Of a stretch of 64,000 bases of DNA, positions 47,752-58,662 are shown in pieces. This DNA is from Halicephalobus mephisto (Eukaryota; Nematoda; Chromadorea; Rhabditida; Panagrolaimidae): contig SWDT01000001.1 in assembly GCA_009193035.1 (NCBI GenBank), forward strand, positions 2,294,001-2,358,000, given 5' to 3'. The translations under genes and the position numbers were made by a program. The first letter of the stretch is position 1, and each line of letters begins with the position of its first letter. A model generated the notes under the pieces. The model saw only the letters and a program-made list of their open reading frames with translations, searched no databases and was not told the origin of the DNA.

Positions 47752-48579
47752 ATGGCTTCTTTGGCTGTAAGTTTCTCGGTTAGATGTTTATAAGTGTTAA
47801 TTTGAATGTTTTCAGAAACGTTTGATTACTCCGATTCTGCGTGCAGAGAATATCGCATTCAAACGTTTCCACCACTGTGAATCCACTGGTCTTCGTGCGT
47901 TGGGCCCAAAGAACCATGTTCCCCAATTCAAGGTGGGTTATAAAAGCGGTAATACTAGATTTTTATATATGAAATCTTCCAGGCTAATGCTGTCGTCAAT
48001 GGTGAATTCCGCACTGTTTCCAGCAGTGATTACGAGGGCAAATGGTTGATTTTCTTCTTCTATCCACTTGATTTCACTTTCGTCTGCCCCACTGAGATTA
48101 TTGCTTTCAATGATCGTGCTGAGGAATTCCGTAAGCTGGGTGCTGAAGTCGTTGCCTGTTCCTGCGATTCCCACTTTAGTCATTTGGCTTGGGTTAACAC
48201 TCCTCGCAAGGAAGGTGGATTGGGCGATATGACTGTGAGTTGTTTCGCTTCACTAACTAGAGGTTGATGAGGTTTCATACTTCAGATCCCAATTGTTTCT
48301 GATTTCAACAAATCTATCGCTCGTAGCTTTGGTGTCCTTGAAGAAGAATCCGGACTTTCCTATCGCGGCCTCTTCCTTAGTGACCCCAAAGGCATCATCC
48401 GTCACTGTGTCGTCAATGATCTTCCCATCGGTCGCAGTGTGGACGAAACTATTCGCGTCTTGAAGGCTCTTCAGCACTTTGAGAAACACGGTGAGGTCTG
48501 TCCTGCTGATTGGGAGGAAGACAAGCCCACTATCAAGCCAAGTGCTGCTAAAGAATATTTCCAGAAAGTCAACAATTAG
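47752..48579 (+). CDS. prdx3: Typical 2-Cys peroxiredoxin, mitochondrial type (PRDX3-like)
   Basis: Thiol peroxidase that reduces hydrogen peroxide using thioredoxin. Exons 47752-47766, 47816-47932, 47983-48234 and 48286-48579, all phase 0, give 225 residues. The first 35 residues are basic with Arg and hydroxylated residues ([20 protein letters not shown]), consistent with a mitochondrial presequence. The peroxidatic Cys is in [19 protein letters not shown] and the resolving Cys in [11 protein letters not shown]. Both GGLGDM and the C-terminal YF in KEYFQKV are present, the pair associated with sensitivity to overoxidation and a floodgate role. The catalytic Arg is likely the one in [17 protein letters not shown]. 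Exon 1 carries only five codons. Confidence 0.95.
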
Positions 48580-50441
48580 GTTAATAGGCTCATTGCTGGT
48601 ATTTATTTAGATCTTCCGATGTTCGGTGAAATTTATTTTATCAGGAAGCTAAATTAGGATTACACTATCCAATAAAAGTTTAACGTTGTCTAGTAGTCCT
48701 TGGTATTTTGTCATTTTTATTTTTTCCTATAATTTTAGCTATGATTTGTTGCAAGATCTTCTCACTGGATCTCAAAGAGGTTTCTCATGCAGGCAGAGAG
48801 AAATGTAATGTAACCAGAGCTCTCATGATTCCGAAAATCATAATTGTGAGATGGACGAAACTTTGTAAAACAAGAGACTAATTCTTCGCGTAAAATCTGA
48901 TGGATCGAAGATAACTAAAAACTGAATTGTTTTATCAATATGAGAGTTTGAGCTAGCTCTATTACTGACTGTAGATATTGAAAATGCGATCTTTGACTCT
49001 GGAGACAATTCTGCTGCTGTACTAGTAGTAAGGCAATGATTAATGGGAGGTGATCTTCATGGTTATTACGGAATCAAGGAACTACTTGTTCCTTTTAAGA
49101 ATCAAAAGGTGAACCTTGGTTAGACTTAGGAACATCTTTCCTGATTATTTTCTACTTGAGTGAGAGTATTCTGGAGTGACAAATGAGGCTTTCATTTGTT
49201 TTGTACTGAAGAAATCTATTGAGTTTGGCACATTATTGACACAAGACTTAATCTAAAGTATCGAATTTTAATAATTAAATAAGACAGGGAATATTCATAG
49301 AGATGTTTTCTGCTTTCAGTATTGGACCACTAGTGTGAATTCATGGGATATTGGATTTCCAAATATAAAGAGATCTTGGAAGATGATATACTTTCCGTTA
49401 TTTATCAGCATATAGCACACAACTGATTATTCTACTATGAAAATGACATGAAATATTTCCAATTGTACGAGGCAGTAGTTTCATTATCGTAAAGTTAGCA
49501 TTATTCTTTGACCAACTCAGGCATCAATTTTGAATCCTAATTAATAGATTTCGAATATATCAAGAGAAAGTATTGTAGTTGAAAACCCAAAAATGTAGAT
49601 AATAAGTTTGATTTAATCAAGCTAATATAGACCGGTATTAATCAGTCATTTATTGAGAAACTAATTTCATCTACGAAGGATTGTGATTAGTTAGCAATTA
49701 GAACTTTTAGAGATGTCATTTATTACGAGTTCGCTTGTAAATTTTATAGTTTGCATAGTTGTTTTCAGATAGCAATACAGAATCTCCAAAAACTGTCACA
49801 TCAATAATCATATTGTTTCGCTTTCTATACAAGTTTTTTGAGGGGTTTGAAATTGCTCGTTATTGAGGAAATTAATGACAACTACACAGTGTCGACGTTT
49901 AATTGGCGCATTATGGAGTGAATAAAAACGTATAAGCAAAATAAAAAAACCTGAAGATTTATCAGATAGTGTATGTTATTAAATTTATGGAAATGGGTTT
50001 TCACTGAGAGACTCTTGTTTCATGTAATCCCGTTGTTGCCTTCAACGAAAGAGCGCATTATCATTCATGGAATTGGAATGCGGTCGTCAGAAAAGCCAGA
50101 TCGTTGTCGTTTTTGCCAGAGTCGAGTGTAGATTGCTTCCGATCCAGGACAGCGTTTGAAAAAGATTAACGCCTATCGAATTCATTCCTGTTGTACAGAC
50201 AACACCAACCTTGAAGAGGATATCAAAGGAAACTTATCTTTAGTATTTTATTACAATTTACCCATTTTATACCTTCCATTGTCCACGCGGATAAACGACT
50301 TTTGACCTGGTTCTATCCCTCGTAATCGTTCTCCCTCGATTCACAGGACTTCCGACTAGTCCGTTTGTTGCATTTGCTACGATTATTGTTTGTTTCAATG
50401 TCTACAATTCCGATCAAAATATTCGACTTGTTTAGATATTA
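48580..50441. other. Intergenic region between peroxiredoxin and IF genes
   Basis: 1.86 kb. AATAAAAG near 48672 is a likely poly(A) signal for the peroxiredoxin. The rest is AT-rich. From about 50.0 kb composition becomes more balanced, which may mark the promoter of the long intermediate filament transcript. Confidence 0.35.
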
Positions 50442-53400
50442 ATGAAGAATCAGCTCTGTACATTGTTGATTACTTTTACCGACTCCAACGACAAAGTAAG
50501 TTTGAAACTAATTGCCGATTAAGGACACTGGTTTATGGCGGGGATTTTTGATTTTCCGTCCACTTAAGTATCCCATCCTTTTGAAAACGAATGGTTTTGG
50601 TTTTTTGCAATGCAAACTTAAAACTCGCGTCATTACGAAAACTTACTTTTCATTGCCATTTTGTGATCCACACTAGGAAAAGAGGAAGAGACTGGCAATA
50701 GTAATCCTCTCCCACAGAGTCCAGTCAATTGACTGACAGCCGGTTCGCGCATGATTCTTTCCCAAAATGTACTTGATGAAGGTCCACATTCAGAATTCGC
50801 ATGGGACTGCCACTTTTTTGAAACTCTTCCGAGATTCCCATGTACAATGACATTGATCTGTTTATTGCAGGTGAAACAAATAACAACTGCACACACATTC
50901 TCCAGCACGGATCCCCGACATTATCCTCAGCGACGACGGGTCGTTCACACGAGTCATGAGGGCGGTAAGCTCCAGCTGATTGCTATCAAAGACAAAAAAG
51001 GATCTATTATCCTTTGTTATCGCTCTTTTCAAACTTTAATTGAACATGAAAGAGCTGCTTGTTTGCTTTTCCCTTAGTCATGAAGAGGGAACGAGTTTTT
51101 GTCGTTCGATCTGTTACGTCTTTTGATGCGCGGCCCTGCTTTGGCCCGATTAACCATTCCATCACTGAACTTTTGTTTTCCGGAAGAATGACGGAAAACA
51201 AAAACCAGATTCTTTCTAATGTAATATTTCTTTTCAGAAAAGGTGAAAAATGACCAATCTTATGTAACCATTTCCCGGTCAACAGAATCGCCTCAAGGAG
51301 CTCTTGGGTCGGATATGATTGAGAGAAAACCAACTTATCAGATTTCTCCTCCTGGCTTACGAAAGTTAATGATTCAAGAGGTATGACAGCAGCGCTTTGG
51401 GTCTTTCCCTTCCAGGGTCTTTATCGCTATCACGCGCTTGTTGATTCTTCCAAACAATCAGTTACAGGTTCACTTGTCGTACAAATGCTCTAGTGTCGAA
51501 GCTGATTCCACGCAGCAGTCGCTTCCACACGCTGGACCTTTGTATGTTGATTACGCAGCGATCGATGAAAGCTCGGAAGCGACGGGAATGGAGACAGTGC
51601 CGTATAGACCTCATCATTACGCGAGCGAATCGAATTTGCTAGAGACACAGAGATATAGTCGTGATGTTATCGATGATTACGAGTCGAAACATCAACTTCG
51701 CCAACAACACAAGAGGCCGAGAAAAACACCAGAGCCCCCACCGAAAAGGTGAGTGTCACTTCTCTGAAGTTATTCGCAACCGAAACCGATCGTTTTCCTT
51801 GTTGTGACCGCTCTTGAGACTATATCGCGCTGACTTGGACAAGTCTTGCCCAGAGCAAGTCTCTTGACTAACAAAAGCTTGTTCCTTCATGCTTTTTTCA
51901 AGATGAGGCGTTGTCTCAACGCCTCCAATGGGTTGGTTTGCGAAAAGAGAATGTTTGCTTTGATCCTATATGATTTCCACAGAAATTGGATGCGTCAAAC
52001 AGCTTTGTAAATTCACTCTATTGCTTTTTTAGTTCATAATAATTAATTCATAAAAGTTAATAATCCTGGGACTTTTATAGACCTCCGAGGGAGAAGCCAA
52101 AACACGTGGAGAAATTCGAGGAATCTTACGCTATCAGGCAGGAGGAGAGCAAGAACGCTCAATCTCATCAATTCTCCAAGACTTTAGTCAAGTCTATGTC
52201 CTATTCCCGTCGACCCACTTCCCCCAAACGATATTCTACAACTTTCGAGGCTGAGCCCTACAGAGAAGACGGGATCCGGTTATATGCCAGATACGACGAC
52301 CAAGTACAGGACATTGGGGTCGGTGATTCAGCGACATTTACTCCGAGGAAACGACAGCGTGTTGAGATTGACGAAGAACGCTATCGGACAATCTCGTCCG
52401 GCCCGCCGATGATTAGTCAAGGGTGGAGAGTCCCAAATATCCCGAAGGATATTCCCCGTCAACAACGTATTTACAAAGAAGCTGAACTTGTCAAATCTGA
52501 GCGTGTCATTACGAAAACAGCTCAAAAGAAGCCGGTCGTTCTCCCCTTAGATCCTGTTGTGCGAGAGAAGTTTGAATCTCAGAAAAGAACTTCTGTTCCA
52601 GCTCGAATTATACAAGAAGACTCTACTAGAAAAGAAGGTATTGACTTTGAAACTTACAAGAAAGAAGTTCAACGACTGAAAGAAGCTCAAGAACGACAAC
52701 AAAGACAACGTGACGTTACAGTGTTTGACGAGCGATTGGAACTTATTCATTCTCCTCCAGCTCCTCTCTCCCCTCCTCCTTTACCTCCTCCAGTCCATCT
52801 GGTGGAGGATATTCATCAACAAAAAGCCGAATACGTAGAAACCATCTCTCATGAGCCCGTAAAGCCAATGCACGCTGTGACTACAGAATTCCCGGTCCAT
52901 GAACCCCAATATGCTATTCCGGTCGTTCCTGTTCGAAGCCCCTCGCCCCCACAAAGAACTCGATCGCAGATCGAAGAAGAAGCAATGAAGAAGTTTGGCG
53001 AAAAGCTAGACATATTACGAAACTCCAAGAGATTCCAGCACCTTCAAGATCCGAGTGAACAACTATATTCCCCTAGACCCCAGCGAACTATCGAACAAAT
53101 TGAGACTATTGAAATCGAAACGGAAGAGTATAGAAGAATCCCCAAGGCGAAAACTCCTCCTCCACCTCCAGCTCCTGTTGATGAACCTGTTGACCTCCCT
53201 CCACCTAGACCCCCTTCTCCGAAACCTGCTGATGTTTCTTCCACAACTTCTGTGGACGAACACAAAAGACACATCCGGGTAGAAGTTACCGAGGAAATCC
53301 TCACCGAGCGAATCCAGCGGATGAAAAACACGACGATCGATGCACAAACTGCCGATAAAGAAACTCAAGCATCACAGATTCTTCCAAAAGTTATTGAAAC

Positions 53401-56400
53401 TGCCACGGAAACTATATTCCCATCTTCAATTGACAGCTCAACTCAATTTGAATCAGTTTCTCATACTATAGATTCCGCTACACAACATGAAGCTCCACGG
53501 GTGATCGATTCATCGACAAGAATTGATGAATCTGAATTGGTATCGTCGACGGAAGTTATCATGACGGAGAACTGGACACAAATGGAGAAACGAACATATA
53601 CAGACGTGTCCACTCAGGAAACTGTCCCGACAACTGTAGTTACTGACTCATCTACCCAAGCGGAGATATTAGAACCTTTGTCCGTGATAGAGACTGTAGA
53701 GGCCGCAACAGATCCGGAGCCTATTGTAGAACCCGTAGTAGAAGTCAAGGAAACTACAGACGCTGGAGTCAATACAGATCGACATCTAGTTATCGATAAA
53801 GACACGAGTCAGGAATCTGAAGCTCAGTTTGAGGAACGTATAGAGGTGAGTTGTGACTCAGCAATTGTTACGATAAACTCTTTTTACAAATCAAAATAAT
53901 AACTAGGAATAAAAACCTGTTTTGTTTCCGGAAGCATCTGTACACTTGTGGCCAATCCTACATTTCCATAATCTGTAGTTTTCATTTTTATTTACTTTCA
54001 AATTTGTACATTGATTGCTTGCGACCCTCTAATCACTATCAACCCTGGCACACCTCTTTAACGTCGTATTTATTCTGAGCATCTAAGCGCATTTTAGCTT
54101 TCCATCTTTGCGCAAAAGCAATAAACAATTAACATCTTATTTGATAACGACAGTCGTAGTCTCGAATCTTAGTTCTTTCTGGCTCACGAAAAATTTCAGA
54201 AATAGGAACTTTACTCTAATTGATCCTTTGATGGCGTGTTTACTGTTTTCTTCTGAATCTACCTTTCTTTTCAGACTACAACTACTATTACGACTGAAGA
54301 GATGGCAACGGCTGAGAGAACCAAGAAATCAACTTCTTCTTACCAGCCACAAGTAAGTGATTGTCAAGTGAGAACTGAGGACCATGCTGATCCAGTTATC
54401 TTTTGAGTGTAAAATTTCTCAAGTACAGTTTTGAGTACAAACAAACCATAACATTAAATGTCAAATTCCCCATATGCAAATTTGTAACGTTCATTTCAAT
54501 GTTTCTCGTTCATTGGAAACAAAACAAACAAAACCCCTTGGTGGAGATATGTCATTTTCCTTCAATTGATTGTTCAAAAACATTTGTAAATAGCTAAACT
54601 TTCAGTATGAATCAAAGTATACGACTGACAAACGTTCCTCAACGACGACAACGAGCGCAGAATTAAAGATTGCTTCGCCGCCTCCAAAGTGAGTATCGTT
54701 TTTCATATAAGGTTTCGAGCATTGGATTATGCGTAGATTTGACGAAAAATTTTTGGCCTCTCTTCCTGAACGAAAACTAGTTCAGTTTGATCGACCGTGG
54801 AAGATAATACAGTCTCCCAATTGCCCGTGAGTACGGCCGTAAACTTTCCGGATAGGGTCTTTTTGTTTGTTTCCAAGTATAAGTAGAGTTCCGACAAATA
54901 TTTGATGATATCGTTTGCTGATAGATGCTGTGTGCTTTATCAGGGAACTTAGAGACTTTCAGTTAATTAGAGTGGTTGAATTACAGTCTAAATATTTCAG
55001 GATGGAATCTTACAACTCTGACTACACGAGTACGATTACTTCCCGTACCGGCTTCACTCGTCCCTTGAGAACCGCATCTCCTAATGGTTGGTTTAGATTT
55101 CTTGGGGTTAAATGATAAAGCTAGTATTTAGTCTCCGGAGCAAATCGATATGTCAAGGTTGTCAGCGAGACCAACTCCATTGGGAGCGGGATTTCTCCTT
55201 TTGGGGGTAGCATCGCTGCTTCCTCCATTCGCGATTCCCGGGAACGTGAGAAGAAGGAAATGAGTGATCTCAATGACCGTCTTGCCAACTACATTGAGAA
55301 AGTTCGTTTTCTGGAAGCCCAAAATCGGAAACTAGCCGCTGACCTGGAGTTCCTCCGAAGCCGCTGGGGAAAGGATACTTTCAATGTCCGGGAAATGTAC
55401 GAGACCGAAATCCGTGAAGCCAGGAAAATCATTGATGACAGTAATGCTGAACGTGATCGTCTCACGAATGAGATCCGGAAACTCCAAGAGGAACTGGCCT
55501 CCTACCGTTCGCGATATGATCAATCTCTTCGAGATCACATTAACGATAAAGGAGTCATCGATGAACTTCTTGTTAAGTTGGCGGCGATTGAAAGCGAGTT
55601 GACTTTGTTGAAACGCCGAATCGGAAATCTTGAAGATGATGTAAACGCCGTCAAGCGAGAAAACCATCGTCTTCTCGAAGAACTTCAAAGAGCTCGTACC
55701 GTAAGTCGGCGAGGACAGTTCCGATAATAACGATGAAAGTTTAGGAAGTCGATCAAGAAACACTAAACCGTATTGACTATCAAAATCAAGTCCAAACTCT
55801 GCTTGAAGAACTTGATTTTGTTCGTCGTGCTCACACAAGCGAGATTTTCGATTTGCAAGCCATGGCTTCTCGTGACACGACTAGTGAGAACCGTGAATAC
55901 TTCAAGAACGAACTTGCTGCAGCTATTCGTGAGATCCGCGCTGAATACGATCAAGTCTGCAACGTTCAGAGAACCGACATGGAGAGTTGGTACAAGCTGA
56001 AGGTTCAGGAAATTCAGACTCAGTCTGTCAGAATGAACCTTGAACAGGGTTACACCAAGGAGGAGATGAAACGACTCCGTTCTCAGTTGGGCGATCTCCG
56101 AGGCAAGATGGCTGACCTCGAAGGTCGTAACTCCTTACTCGAGAAGCAAATCGAGGAGTTGCACTACCAAATTGAAGACGATCAGCGTACCTATGAATCC
56201 GCTCTCAGTGACCGTGATTCTCAGATCCACAAGATTAGAGATGAGTGTCAAGCCCTCATGGTCGAGCTTCAGATGCTCCTTGACACTAAGCAAACTCTCG
56301 ATGCTGAAATCGCCATTTACCGTAAGATGCTTGAAGGAGAGGAGGACCGAGCTGGTCTTCGTCAACTCGTCGAGCAAGTTGTTCGTACTCATCAATTCCG

Positions 56401-56961
56401 TGAAAGCCAAGAAAGCGGTATAAATCAATTATCATGTTTTCAATTTAAACCCCGTTTTTCAGAAACTCAGCGAATTCTTCGTGGAGAGGCCTCCAGCCGA
56501 CACTCGTATCAACGCTCAGCCAAAGGCAATGTTGCCATCCAGGTAAAAACTTAAGTAGGTAGATTACTGTAAAGAGTTGCTCTTCAGGAGGCATCGTCCG
56601 ACGGCAAGTACATTGTCGTATCGAACACTCATCGCTCCAGACAGGAACCTATCGGAGAATGGAAAGTGAAGCGTAGTATTGATCACAAGCATGAGGTTGT
56701 GTTTACCTTCCCGAAGAGCTTCGTTCTGAAGCCGGGCGCAAGCGTCAAAATCTGGGCGCGAGGACACGGAACCAACAATCCTCCTGAGTCGCTTGTTCTT
56801 GATCATGAGGATTCATGGGGTACTGGGAACAATGTGCAGACTGTCCTCTACAACACTCAAGGAGAGGTGAGTCGACAGTAATTTCCTTGAAAGTAGTAAT
56901 CGTAACATTTCAGGAAAGAGCCACTCTTGTCCAACGTGTTAGCCATGTCGTTGAACATTAA
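50442..56961 (+). CDS. Cytoplasmic intermediate filament protein, giant-head long form
   Basis: Thirteen exons join in frame: 50442-50495, 50871-50964, 51238-51380, 51468-51748, 52081-53845, 54275-54352, 54606-54688, then the conventional filament exons 55001-55086, 55132-55700, 55745-56417, 56463-56542, 56588-56866 and 56914-56961. The product is about 1,410 residues. The first 833 residues are a low-complexity head: Arg/Pro/Gln-rich, with [13 protein letters not shown] and [17 protein letters not shown], long charged helical stretches ([20 protein letters not shown]) and repeated (D/S)xxTQ motifs. Phase 2 at the end of exon 7 meets the G before the short-form ATG, so the join reads K-MESYNSDY without a break. 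The alternative is that exons 1-5 form a separate gene stopping at 53897 by intron read-through. The first exon is the least certain. Confidence 0.65.
55002..56961 (+). CDS. ifb-1: Cytoplasmic intermediate filament protein with lamin tail (IFB type)
   Basis: Structural filament protein of the nematode IF family, which anchors epidermal hemidesmosomes and tissue integrity. It starts at ATG 55002, one base after an ATATTTCAG acceptor. Six coding exons (55001-55086, 55132-55700, 55745-56417, 56463-56542, 56588-56866 and 56914-56961) give 577 residues. The short head is Ser/Thr/Arg-rich. The rod begins with the helix-initiation motif [20 protein letters not shown] and has the lamin-like long coil 1B (extra six heptads) found in protostome filaments. 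It ends with [13 protein letters not shown], the helix-termination motif. The lamin-tail domain covers about residues 455-570: [45 protein letters not shown] and [13 protein letters not shown]. There is no CAAX box or obvious nuclear localisation signal, so it is cytoplasmic rather than a lamin. Confidence 0.95.
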
Positions 56962-57405
56962 ACTGCCTGCTATGCACTTGCTCATTAAAATCTTAAGCTT
57001 CACACTGTCTGCCTTACCGTTAAGCTTCTCAAGGACATTTCTTCATAAATTTATTAAAGATTTCTAATAAAATCTCTTTAACGTACCTCGAAACCAACAT
57101 ACACTTATGAGTCTGTCTGAAAGAAGAAATTTTTCGCTACTATATCTTGTTCCCTTGATATTACGGCCCCGGTGCTTTGAAGAGTTATTGTAATCGAAAA
57201 ATGATTGTCGGTATTCACTAAAGATCCCAAAGAGCGAGTACATTTATATAAGTTTATAAGAAAAATCATCCTCATGGAGTTGTAATTTCATTTTAAACAC
57301 AGATTGGACAAGATAGTTAAAGAAATATTAGAATCTCATAAAAGAAATAGCTTTAAGTAGGTGTTCGAAATGCTGTCTCGTAGTTGCTTTATTTCGGACG
57401 CATAT

Positions 57406-57427
57406 CTCAAACTTGGGTAATTAAACC
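57406..57427 (-). ncRNA. Perfect copy of the 22-nt nematode SL1 spliced leader (SL RNA remnant or retrocopy)
   Basis: Read on the minus strand from 57427, all 22 bases match the canonical SL1 exon (beginning GGTTTAATTACC, ending AAGTTTGAG). In functional SL1 RNA genes the leader is followed at once by a GT splice donor. Here the next bases are ATATGCGTCC, so it cannot donate a leader by normal splicing, and no obvious Sm-binding site was seen downstream. An ATG starts three bases after the leader, which is what a trans-spliced mRNA looks like, so a reverse-transcribed insertion is as likely as a broken SL RNA gene. The frame from that ATG stops after four codons. Confidence 0.6.
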
Positions 57428-57483
57428 ATTATTATAAACAAGTTATAAAACACAAAAGCAACACGATTGATAAATCTTTTTTA

Positions 57484-57528
57484 AGACTGTTAGCAGTCTC
57501 TCTGGAACGGTGGCGTTATCGCCGTTCC
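57484..57528. other. Two adjacent short hairpins
   Basis: AGACTG-TTAG-CAGTCT at 57484-57499 is a perfect 6-bp stem. At 57504-57528, GGAAC pairs with GTTCC and GGCG with CGCC around a TTAT loop, leaving GGT as a bulge. They stand out by G+C content in very AT-rich surroundings. The GGTGGCGTTATCGCC core resembles the UUAUC stem-bulge feature of nematode Y-like (sb)RNAs, but no good terminal stem or close T-run was found, so the assignment is weak. Confidence 0.3.
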
Positions 57529-58354
57529 GATCATATATCCCTTAAAACCTACAAGAAATAGCAAAGTTGAAGATAACAAACATATTTTATATAAAAATTA
57601 CATTAATGATTTTTAATGTATTTAAGAATTTTCTTCAAAATTAAACAAGATATTAACCTAGTATCATAAGACTATACAATTGACATTGCTTAAAAGGATA
57701 TCCAGAGCTCAACTTTTAAATATTAAGTTTGAAAATATTGTCTAATATAAATATTGAGGACTATAGGGCGGCCTGCCATATTTTTCAAAGCACTGAAACT
57801 TTTAGAATTCCTACTTTCCCCACTCTACTCTCACCTGTAAAGGTATGAGAAATGACCTTTTCGATTTGTACATTATTTTCCATTCAAAACCATTGCTTGG
57901 TTTTTTGCCGTCCAATTCTTCCTCACATAGATAAATCTGTTTTGTTAAAAATTGAATAGTCCACATTGTTTCTTCTTGTACAAACACAATTGATCTTTGA
58001 TCTTACAAAATCGCTCGCAAATAAATGTCTTTTATCAGTTTTCTTCAAAGTAGCTTAAGCGTGATCCAGACACTAAGTTTTAATAGAAAAGTAATAAACC
58101 CAAATGGTTTGAAAATTCTTTCTCATTTAGAAATCAAGAAATGATGACCCGATCATATTTAAACGAATTTTATTATTTAGAATGAACGTTTTGTTTCAAA
58201 TCAAAACAAAATATATTTGGGCTAATATTTTGTATAGTAAAAGTTTAAGCAAAATAACGCTGTCTTTTTTACCTGATATAAAACCAGGTTTACAAGTTGT
58301 TCTTCGTTGATATCACGTATGAAATTACTAACTAGAGCCTGTACTCAATTACTA

Positions 58355-58452
<98 letters not shown>

Positions 58453-58662
58453 AGTTTTTAAAGAACTATTCGTCATTCAATTGCTAAAATTCTTTGTAGA
58501 TGATATTTTCTTGCATTAATCACGTTATGACGTGTGACAGCTATCCAAAGAAAATGGTTATCGCTGGGAGTGCCTTATGTAGAGACCAATGATAAATTCT
58601 GTTTAAATCGTCGCTCTCTACCTGAATAAATTTCTTTCCGAAATTTCTCTCAAACTTCCAAG
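58453..58662 (+). promoter_or_regulatory. Upstream region of the ABCA gene
   Basis: 210 bp between the tRNA terminator and the ABCA ATG. CTCTCAAACTTCCAAG directly before the ATG could be a weak acceptor. No TATA-like box is evident. Confidence 0.3.

Noticed and set aside
53898..53900. End of a stand-alone gene after the large head exon of the IF locus
   Set aside because: The stop is reached only by reading through a good GTGAGT donor at 53846. Splicing onward keeps the frame through three further exons, so I favoured the joined form, though a separate gene is not excluded.
55332..55838. 168-codon minus-strand frame across the IF rod
   Set aside because: It is the antisense shadow of the coiled-coil exon, which is regular in codon use. 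No independent signal is present.
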